Below are positions 55,201 through 64,000 of a stretch of 64,000 bases of DNA, piece by piece. The notes under the pieces are model-generated. The model had not been told where the DNA came from, ran no database searches, and saw nothing but the letters and a program-made list of their open reading frames with translations. Source of the DNA: Amaranthus tricolor (Eukaryota; Streptophyta; Magnoliopsida; Caryophyllales; Amaranthaceae). Made by a program: the position numbers and the translations under genes. The stretch is from the NCBI RefSeq assembly GCF_026212465.1, contig NC_080059.1, forward strand, positions 7,625,311-7,689,310. Reading direction: 5' to 3'. Position 1 is the first letter of the stretch, and every line of letters starts with the position of its first letter.

Positions 55201-58200
55201 GAAACCGCAATAAAAATACATACAGTGATCGCATTGATTAATAAATGAAAATTTTGCAGTCGGCAAACCATAGAGTGACAAATAGCTAAGCACTATTAAT
55301 TTATCAAATCAAAACGAGAACGAAGCACATCCTTTACATTGCAATGAACTGATCATAAATCAGTAACAACCACCCACCCCCCGAAATAAGCACACTCGCA
55401 AGAAAACTCTACATACCCAATATCTATATAATTTTATATGTACCAAAACCTTCTGGAATGCATTAATAATTGCCTCCAAGCAAAAAGGTTAGTTTGACCA
55501 GCAAAGAACTTGCATGGAAAATGTATAATTTTTCCAAAAAACAATCCATCTCCAACATCCATCATCTCAAAACTGTCATCAACTCACAATAGTGAAAGAA
55601 GTAAGGATTATTGCGGTTCAAGAAGCATAACTTCCATCAGAAGATAACCTTAATTTACCAGTACAGCTTCTTACGACCAGGGTTGTCTTTAACATTATAG
55701 AGGCCCTGGATAAAATAATAATGTCAGGCCCTCTAAAAATATATTAAAACATACTTCCTCTATTTATTCTTTTTTACTGGCATCCAAGTACAATTGCACA
55801 CGCCCCAACAGCAATTCAATCGTTAATATTCCAGTTATACATATTTAGAAAAATTTCTGTCGAATTCCCATATTTTCTAATCTCTAGAACTCTAACGGTC
55901 CATTTGGTGATTGATATTAAATGGAGAAAATGGTAATGTAAAGTTAGTGTACCTTAGGTTGGAAAATCTTGTATTTCAAGTTTGATAGTCATACTCCTGC
56001 TTCAATCATCTCATTTTCTTTACAAAATTCATCATATTGTATTACCATTTGGAGAGGTGGTATTAGGTGTTAATGAAATTTGTGAACAAAAAAACCTTTT
56101 TGTGATCAAAGTTATATCACCATTGGGGTGTTCAATAGGCCGAATACGGGCAAGGCAGGGCCTAATTAATTATGGTCCGGGCCGAATAAGGGCCTTTAAA
56201 ATTTAATTTGGGCTTTATTTGGTCCGGGCTTGAAAAGGTTGGCCCGGCTAGTTTTCATAAATAGAAATCATTATTATCCATATTGATCAATTTATAACAA
56301 GAGAAAAGTGTCAAAAAGTATGTAATAAAATTTTTTTTCCCAAAAGGTACCTTATAAGAAAAGTTTAGATAAAAAATATCTAACAAAATTTTTTTCTTTT
56401 CCAAAGAGTACCAAATAATGTTTTTCTTCAGTTGACCATTAAATAAAACGATTGACTGGTCAAAATCAAAAATTTTTCTTCCTCATCTTCAATTTCTTTT
56501 CCCATTTAACTTCGATTTTGAGTAAAAAGAATTGGAAGAAAACAAGTGAGAAAATTGAATTGAAAAAGAAATTGAAGATAAAGAAGAATTTTCAATTTTG
56601 ACCAGTCAACCGTTAAATTTGACGGTCAACTAAAGGAAAACGTTAATTGGTACTCTTTGGAAAAGAAAAAACTCTGTTAGGTATTTTTTGACAAAACTTT
56701 TTTTATTAGGTACTTTTGAGAAAAAAAAAATTTATTAGGTATTTTTTGACACTTTTCCCTTATAATAATTAAATTATTGTTTATAATAATTAAATTGTAG
56801 AAACGTTAATAATCCTCATTGGCATTGTCATTTATAATAATTGTAGTAGAGCTCATTTTTTCTGTTAATAAAAGCACATTTTCAGCTCTTATTAAGTCCT
56901 TTTATAGTCCGCTCCATTTCAAATGTAGTAGAGCTCGTTTTCAGCCCTGCCTATTTTCAACCCAACCTTTACAGAGCCCTTATAAAAACATGCCGGTTTA
57001 GGGCTCAAAATGGGGATCTAACCCCTTGACCACCGCTAATTTTTATGAAAATGACATGATACTCATTATAAAAATTTACACTAAAAACTCATTTTCTTTA
57101 TTACCATTAAGCACCAACAACCAAACAAGTCATAAGAGTTAAAAGAAAAGATTTATTCAAGTAATATGAATTTAACGTAAACATAAAGATAAAAGCTATA
57201 CAAAATGTAGTGTGGGGAATATTTCAAAGCAAGCTTGGTTAAGCGTTAGGTGTTGCTACTTTGATACAAACAATACCAAATTACATACACCCAAACATAC
57301 AATTAAATTGATAGAAACATGACTCAAAAATTAAAACAACCAAAAAAAAAAATAGTGACATGACATATGCAAATAATGGTAGTAGTCTGTAGATGTTCAT
57401 CAGCTTAGACTAAGCAAATAAGCTACATGCCACTGGAATATGGAAATCAAAGTTGAAGAAACGAACAGTGAACTTAGCCATTTAATAGTACTATAGTAAA
57501 CACAAACATACATACATATATGAGCTTTAATGGTTACTTCTAGTTCTCATTTTTCTTCAAGATAGATAGGATCAAGGTTTTGGGCTCCCCTGCTCCATAA
57601 GATTTCAAATCGCCTCTCTTCTCCCCGAGCACCAATCAATCGTGTTAGATGGATTGAGTCCAAGATTGATACTGAATAGAGGTGTTTTCAAACCAAAGAT
57701 AAATCGCCCAGAATTAATACTACCAAACACATTGACAAGATAATAATAAAAACTTGTTGAAGAAAATCGATGTTGAAAAAGCTAAAGGTTAATTTAGATC
57801 CAAGGATTTCTTCAAAAAAATGGTTGTTTCAAGAAGAGAGATGTAATTTTTTAAAACCCCTCATATCTCCTAAAATGTAGAGAGGAGAGTTAATGTGTTT
57901 TAATTTTCAAGAAGGAGAGAGCTAAGTTTTCAAGGAGTTAATTTTGATATGGAAGTGAGAAACCAATGAACTTCCAAAGTAAAAGAGGAATGAAAATGAA
58001 GAGACTCATTCTTCCTCGAAATTAAGACGAAAAGTAAAGGTCGAATGATTTTACTTCCCAAGGTGTCTTTGAAGTTTTCTTTAACGATTTTTCTCCTTTC
58101 ACTTATTGGAACAATTTTTATGGTGCTTTCTTCACTTGTTACTATCCTGAATGGGCCCCTATACACACATAATTTCTGACTTAAAAAATTGGGCCCTGGG

Positions 58201-60306
58201 TGGTGGCCCCTCCGGCCTACCCCTACTTAGGACTAGTGTTCCATAATTTGCTAGTAAATTCGTTTTTTGAATACAAGATTCACTTAAAACTTCTCAAAAA
58301 TACCAACCATAATTAAAAAATTTTCAATTCACGATTTGCGAGAAAATGAAAGAAATTATAAGTATTATTTTGTTTACTAGTATGTGTATGATATTAGTGG
58401 TAGTATGTGACATAGAAGAAGGATTTAAAAGAAACATTGAATTAAGTACTTAGAACAATTGATATTTGAGATAATTGGTATTGGATAAATAGAATGTATG
58501 AAGAAATGATTTGAATGTTAAAGACTTAATAATAAAGGGACTATAGTCAAGTATGAATCCATATCATCAAAAAATTTAATTCAAGCAATAAATAAAGAAC
58601 TCAAGAGAGTGAATATTGTTCTAGAATTATTATTAAAAGACATAAACACATGTAGAGAACTACAAGAAAACGAAAACTTTCACAAAAAGACAATAATATC
58701 AGTTCAAGGTCGAGGTCGTAAAGGAATGTTAACTTTAGAATTACAGTACTTCGGGCTTTTCCAATGGGACCGAACGTGTTCGGGCTTTTCCAGTGGGACC
58801 AAACGTGTCAATTTACCTATGTGGGGCAAAATGCGAGCACACCCAGACGAAAAGTATCGGTCCAAAGCGATGGTATTCTTTTATGAACTTGAGTGAGAGT
58901 GTGTTTTGGTCATAAGAACCCTAGGCTACATGCGAATATGGAGAGACTAGCTTGGCACGCTTGCAAAGTTGCAAGTGCTAAACTTCTGCGGTGAGGACCT
59001 CAAACCTTTACAACCAATTAGTCAGCTATGAGGAAAATTAAGCTATTACTAGGACACTAATCTATCTCCTAGGATTTATAATCAAAACAATGAAATTGAA
59101 TGAAATAACTATATATAAATATAATATAGTTACAAAATTAAGCTATATATTTGTGTACTCAGCGTAAGCTAACTATGTTATTTTGTTCTTTGAGCCTAAC
59201 CTAGTGGGCGACAAAATTTGAGACTGGAAAGTCAACGACAACTAAAAGCACAAAGACCCAAAATCAGCAAAATAATCTCATCCAAACATACAAAAAAACA
59301 TAAGTAAACTATATCTTCTATTCAAATTTATTTTTGTATTTATTTTGATTTAATTGAGGAAGGAGTCCACCCTACAAGTTGATTTGGTTTTTGAAATTTT
59401 TAGCACTTAAGAGCACTGGTGGTCGATTGATTTGAAGTATTTGTTTTATACTTATAGGGTGACCTTAAGCAAAAAGGAATAGTTTCAACAAGTAACAAAG
59501 AGGAGCCACCTACTTACAAAGATCTGTGACCAGTATGATACCAACAATCAATATGTGCTTCTAGTAAGAACAAAGACCATATACATCACTAACCATACTA
59601 TTAAATTATAAAACATAAGCATCATCCTACAACGTAAATAAAAAAAAACGACAATAATCAATCAAAACAACCTATTGAAGATACAGTTTGGGATCCAGAA
59701 AATTTAGAAATCGATAAACATCGGAACGAAGTAACACTACATATAATAATGTTTCTGTAATTAGACAAAGTGTCATATGAAGACCAAAGTTAATAATAGA
59801 TATTGATTTGCAAAAATGAAGAGCGAAATTTCACCTGATCATCAACTTGTAGATCAATAGATCAGATATTTTTTATAGTTGATGGAGGAAGCTCGAGTTT
59901 TAATCAACAGAATTCTAATTATGTTAACTAAAATTTTACAATATATAATATGGAATACACCAACAAAAAAGATGAAAGTTCCTGAGTATTGACGCATAAA
60001 ATGTTCGGGTTCATAGACCATATTATCGAGTAACAGTGAAAGTTCAACATCGCTGCATCCTTAACATAACATTCTGGCAACCTAGAAAAACTCATAGACC
60101 ACAAAAGCTAACTTTGTTCATCTAAATCAACAAGAGTAAATCACAACACCAACCTAAACTATTAACACAAATAAAGCAGTCAAAATAGCACATTTTCACC
60201 CCACAATTGACAGAACAATTAAAGAAAAAAATAAAAAGATAATTACAGTTGAATGAGACTGGAGGTTCCTCCTCAAAATCTGCTGAACTAATCGAGCTCC
60301 AGCCAT
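52298..60306 (-). CDS. CYC1: Cytochrome c1, mitochondrial (complex III heme protein)
   Basis: Seven exons: 60247-60306, 54979-55187, 54612-54891, 54445-54516, 52689-52805, 52492-52557 and 52298-52414. They total 921 bases, 306 aa plus stop, the usual length for plant cytochrome c1. The protein passes electrons from the Rieske centre to cytochrome c in the inner membrane. The presequence is bipartite: a basic start ([17 protein letters not shown]), then a hydrophobic sorting stretch [18 protein letters not shown] (41-58) before [10 protein letters not shown]. Heme is bound at C102-A-S-C-H106; M225 in AIAMPK is the likely axial ligand. A C-terminal membrane anchor ([15 protein letters not shown], 273-287) is followed by a basic matrix tail. 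All junctions are GT-AG. Intron 1 is unusually long (5059 bases) and filled with insertions; intron 4 is 1639 bases. Confidence 0.96.
56125..56250. repeat. GGGGTGTTCAA dispersed repeat in CYC1 intron 1
   Basis: ggggtgttcaataggccgaa followed by gggcc-rich motifs; similar, in the same orientation, to 18869-18970 in a NAT intron. Confidence 0.5.
56301..56759. mobile_element. Mutator-like fold-back MITE with 9-bp duplication
   Basis: 459 bases, flanked by ttataacaa (56292-56300) and ttataataa (56760-56768). Ends read gagaaaagtgtcaaaaagta and the complement of the right end gggaaaagtgtcaaaaaata. The two halves are inverted copies over almost their full length (for example ttccaaagagtacca and gttgac(c/t)-rich stretches in each arm). 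No coding capacity. It lies in CYC1 intron 1. Confidence 0.85.
58750..58807. repeat. 29-bp direct tandem duplication
   Basis: ttcgggcttttccaatggga... occurs twice in a row with period 29 and two base differences. It lies in CYC1 intron 1. Confidence 0.9.
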
Positions 60307-60620
60307 TTCGCAGCTAACCTCTCTGTAATCAAACCGAATCCAACAAAAAAAATCATTTTCAAATCAAATTTACACAGAATAATCAAACAAAAGATATTAT
60401 CAATAAAACTTTATCATCCATTTCGGATCAAAAACCTAGATCGGAATACACTCTAATTTTCCAGATCATAAATCAATAAGAACGCAAGAGAGAGAAAGAG
60501 AGAAAATTACTCGGCGAAAAAAGAGGGAAAAGTCGCCGGAGAAACAGAAGGGTGGAATTCACGGCGATGGAATGAAAAATAGTCGAGAGATTTGGGAAGG
60601 AAGAAGTATGCAAAAATGAG
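60307..60620 (-). promoter_or_regulatory. CYC1 5' UTR and proximal promoter
   Basis: The bases just upstream of the ATG include a purine-rich gagagaaagagagaaa stretch at 60488-60505 (CT-rich on the gene strand), common in plant 5' leaders. No TATA box is assigned. Confidence 0.4.
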
Positions 60621-61943
60621 GATTGGTTAATTGGTTTAGAGGATTTTATTTATTTTAGGGTTCAGTAAGTTCTACAATCTTAGAGGGGAAAATTTGGAAA
60701 ATTAAAAATTGGTTTGGACGGTATTCGAACTCAGGCGGCCCGATCGCAGGGAAGGTTGAGGCCCGAGTGGTTGTAAGTAAAATGTGATGAGGAGAGCTCA
60801 TGCGTGGCACGGGCTATTCTTGGCCAACTAAGGCAGAAGGAGTGGTAATAAGCTCAACTTTTAGCAAAGATATTTCATTTATCTAAGATTGCCATTCAAT
60901 CTACATAATGACTTTTTTATGGCCTTGACATTGCAACACTCCGTAATTGCACAAATATCAAGAAAATGATGTGGACAATTAAATTGTATCTTGGATTATC
61001 ATGTCAAAGATAAACTATGCAAATGTCCATATGAATACGAATAGTTGACACTAATAAGTGTACAAATATTTCACTGCTAAATTAATTAGTATTATGAATT
61101 ATGATAACATAAAAGATTTTAGGCATTAGAATTATTCATATGTTAATTATTCTAGTTTATGTCATGGTCTCATCATTGTGAGTGACCTTTGTTTGTTCTC
61201 ATCTCTGGATGTAACGTTTAAAAAAGCAGGTATTTGACTTCCAGGTGAGTGTTTTTGTACTCACTTAAGTAAGAATTGTAAGTATGATAATGACATGGTG
61301 ACCCTTGCCCTTTCCCATATGATAAACGATCTATCAATCCCCTGACTTTCTTGTCTTGTGAGGTCGGCAAGGTTCCTTGGCATCTTCAATTGGCACCTCG
61401 TCTGGTTTTAATGTTGACCTTCTTAAAAATGTGATTCAAAACCATTTCGGACTATGAGCCTCCTAGACTGTGGCTTGGTTTTGCTAGGGTTTTCCTTAAT
61501 GTTTTTGATGTGGTCCTAGCATGTTCGAGTGTTTTATTTGCATGGGTGCAACTTCATATTTTGTCCTTTTGTATTTTGAGTATATTCCTTCCTAAATCAG
61601 ATCCAAATGGAGGGGGGTGTAAGGGAACACTGTCATTTTGATTGCATTTCATGTGCCATTCCTAGGTGTAGGGTACCCAGCGACAAAGTTTCTTTGATAT
61701 TAGATCGTTTATCTAAGGTGTCTTCTCTTTTGTCAATGCTAAGAACGTTAGAAGCCTTAAAGAAATAAATCTTTTATTCATGCAAACGTAAACTAGAGCG
61801 AGGGCATTTTACTAGTCACCATTAAGGTGTTGTTTTCATCTAGTGTAGCACCTTTTTCTTTTGACACCCTTTAAGATCTAAAGTCAAAACACCATTTCAC
61901 CCCTCTGGTTATATTACTGTCACTAAAAAAGATTTTACTTGTA
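60621..61943. other. Region without intact gene upstream of CYC1
   Basis: No intact gene. From about 61350 the sequence is less AT-rich and may be the decayed upstream part of the reverse transcriptase element that follows, but no clear protein homology could be read there. Confidence 0.4.
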
Positions 61944-62950
61944 GTGTCTATTCCTCTTAATAAGGAGGCACTTTTTATGACCAAAGATTTGGTGTTGAGT
62001 AGGACTTATAGCTTTCTTGAAAGGAAACTTGTATGGTCAATAGGGTTTAGACATCAACATCTTTTGGATATGTTAGATGTGCTACTTTTCGCGATTGCTA
62101 ATGACTTATTGTGTTATATCATTAGGATAGTCAATCTATTTTCTAAGGGGAAATCTCTCATCGATCTTGGGGAGTATATAACTATAAATCCTCTAATTTC
62201 TTTGGTCACGTTAGGGGCGTCATCCGTTGGTACGGTATGGCATAGGCTTGTTTTTAAGATTACTACTTGAGTTATTGGGAAATCCTTAAATGTCTATCGT
62301 GAGAAATTTTAGACTGGTATTGACACACAAAGAAGGATAGGGCTATACTTCATTCTGTTTAATAGGCATGTTGAATGCAAAGATGATGTTGTTGGTATGT
62401 TTTTTGCCGGATTTAAAGAATGCATTTAACCTTGTTGACCGGAGTGTTGTGTTGTTTAAACTAGGTTAGGACCATTGTCTTGCTTCTTGGGTGGAGTTTT
62501 GTTATTCTCATCCTGCTAGATTGTATTTTCGGGACGTTGCTCCCTAATCGTTCCAACGTGTACAACAAGGAGATCAATTAGGTATTCTACTCTTCACCCT
62601 TATTCTGTATCCTTTAGTTTTATAAATTAACAATCTTGTAAGTTAACATCCAAGAATGATACCTCGATGATGAAAGTTTTGTGGTCACTAAGACCCTACA
62701 TACTATTTGAAAAGATGAGAGGCCTCTTAATTGATTTATTAATGAGGACAAGACAAAAATTTTCTGTCCTAATGAGGATCCAAGAAGTAACGAGGCTGGC
62801 GTTTTTCAACCTAAAATATCCCTGTCCTTAAAGAGAGTTTCCAAAACACATGATCTTATGGAAGTCATTAGCAAACTTAAGCATCCACAATGTGAGCTTC
62901 TTCTTCTTTGTTATTGTGCTAGGGTGGGAGGTTATATTATTGTTCTGCAA
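61944..62950 (+). pseudogene. Reverse transcriptase pseudogene, plant non-LTR-like family
   Basis: Conserved pieces appear in order but in changing frames with stops: GFRHQHLLD and VGTVWHRLVFKI (to about 62260); DLKNAFNLVDRSVVL (from 62410), the first catalytic Asp region; SWVEFCYSHPARLYF; VQQGDQLGILLFTLILYPLV; YLDDESFVV (from 62660), the catalytic DD region, with the preceding Trp changed to a stop; and LMEVISKLKHPQCELLLL near 62855-62905. I recognise this series from a plant RT-like protein family with NAFNLVDR and QGDPLGPLLF. Whether that family is a LINE or another retroelement class I cannot decide. It is clearly dead. Confidence 0.75.
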
Positions 62951-64000
62951 AGTCGATATTGATTTTATTTACATTTAACAATGTCTAAAAACAATTTAGC
63001 TGGAAATGAGTTCAAGCAATATTTACATGGTTGGGTGAATACGGAGGACTTGAATATGTTACTTGATTTCCAGCATATGAAAAAAAAGAAACTTTTTCCT
63101 TTTGATACCTTGGTATATTCTACACTCCAAAAACTCAATTTTGCTGATTGTGATGAAAGATTATTAATATTATTATGTAACTTCATTCTTAGACTTCTAA
63201 GCTTCTTTCCTATGTTGGACGAGTATAACTTGTCAGAATTGTTTATTGGTAGTATTGTGAATTTTTAGGCTCAAATCCTTTGTCTTCCCAAGAAGCTTCC
63301 TAAATGAATTATGATCTATAGAGGTTCCTCCTTTGGACTGAAAGGGATACCACTTCTCGCAAAGTTATAGTCTTCTGGTCTCAAATCTGCCTTGGGGGGG
63401 GGGGGGGGGGGGGGGGCGGGCTTAATTTCAAAAATATTGTGCTTTGGAATAAAGTTGTTGTCTTGAAATGCTTGTGAAATTTTATTGAAAAAGGGTACAA
63501 TGTGGGTCAAAAGGGTTCATACTACTACCTTAATGGTAAAGATTTGTTATAATTACTACCAGTTGTCAAAATAAAGATATTGTCAATGTTGTTTAAGAAA
63601 TAAGAAAATCGATGTTGCATATATAAAATTATATGATGGACAACCTAAAATAGAAGATGTAACAAAAATAAAAAAGTAAAGAAAATAAATGGCATATAAG
63701 TTTATTTCAAACTAGCTACTTTTTAAGAGTAGCTTTACTTTTTTTTAAAAACTACAAATATAAATTATTTTAAGTTTTTTTAGATTATAGGTTGAACTTC
63801 ATAACAACCTACAACTATTCATTTTCTAACTAATAGAACTATATTTACATGATCTTAAGATAACAATAACGTAACAAGCAATATATATTTATTAATACAA
63901 CGTTAAATGTTAAAACAATTTGATACCCAAGTTTTTTGAAAAAAGTTATTTCCAACGTGAACTATTTGATCAATTACTAATAACACAAACATAATTAAAA
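62951..64000. other. Gene-free AT-rich window end
   Basis: No supported gene. An open frame at 62981-63265 has no recognisable motif and is probably incidental. A run of 23 G lies at 63394-63416. Confidence 0.4.
63394..63416. repeat. Poly(G)23 tract
   Basis: Uninterrupted run of 23 G, followed by cggg. Striking in AT-rich DNA; its exact length may be affected by sequencing. Confidence 0.9.

Larger units (their letters stand above)
55888..57140. mobile_element. Possible TIR element in CYC1 intron 1
   Basis: aactctaacggtccatttgg at the left and the complement of the right end, aactcttatgacttgtttgg, are similar and continue for about 40 bases (ending ttaa-tgg). The 1.25-kb interior contains other repeats, including a GGGGTGTTCAA segment and a Mutator-like fold-back element. 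No coding region is seen. Confidence 0.4.

Noticed and set aside
58609..58896. 95-codon open frame in CYC1 intron 1
   Set aside because: No recognisable motif, and it spans the 29-bp tandem duplication.
60715..60790. tRNA-like sequence (gtattcgaactc; cgagtggttg)
   Set aside because: The A-box-like and B-box-like motifs lie on opposite strands and no cloverleaf could be drawn.
62981..63268. 95-codon open frame after the reverse transcriptase relic
   Set aside because: No motif or fitting family; AT-rich and probably chance.
63316..63510. Open frame with a polyproline stretch
   Set aside because: The prolines come from the G23 tract read on the minus strand.

Overview
The window looks like nuclear DNA of a flowering plant, most likely a eudicot. 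It is AT-rich, its two intact host genes have many GT-AG introns, and the rest is packed with plant-type transposons (MULE, CACTA, Stowaway-like MITEs, LTR elements). Some repeats resemble ones I associate with Amaranthaceae/Caryophyllales, but that placement is a weak inference. No true tRNA, rRNA, CRISPR or prokaryotic feature was found.

Layout. 1-16 kb: edge of a Copia-like retrotransposon, then gene-free DNA with MITEs and three long AT microsatellites. 16.7-23.2 kb (minus): an intact 14-exon nucleobase-ascorbate transporter gene, NAT6-like, 530 aa. 24-33 kb: an internally deleted MULE (about 26.5-29.98 kb) and a MITE that carries a solo LTR. 33.5-40.1 kb: a nearly complete 6.6-kb MULE with TIRs and a 9-bp target duplication (8 of 9 bases). 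It carries two convergent genes: a plant-mobile-domain (MAIN-like) protein, and a transposase fused to a C-terminal OTU-type cysteine protease domain, interrupted by one nonsense codon. 41.9-44.7 kb: a CACTA element inserted in a fold-back element. 44.7-52.3 kb: repeat relics. 52.3-60.3 kb (minus): an intact 7-exon cytochrome c1 gene, 306 aa, whose 5-kb first intron is full of insertions. 61.9-63 kb: a decayed reverse transcriptase.

The two host genes have unrelated jobs: membrane transport of nucleobases, and mitochondrial electron transfer in complex III. The most interesting system is the MULE pair. The long copy has coding capacity for a PMD protein and a DDE transposase with WRKY-GCM1-type zinc region, SWIM zinc finger, RS-rich linker and OTU domain. 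Its subterminal regions hold four near-perfect palindromes built from a repeated GTCGCAC motif. The short copy, 3.5 kb upstream, has the same ends and gene fragments but lost the middle, as in an autonomous/non-autonomous pair.

Exon boundaries were worked out by hand from GT-AG sites and frame. Both host gene models sum to whole codon numbers and read through without a stop.
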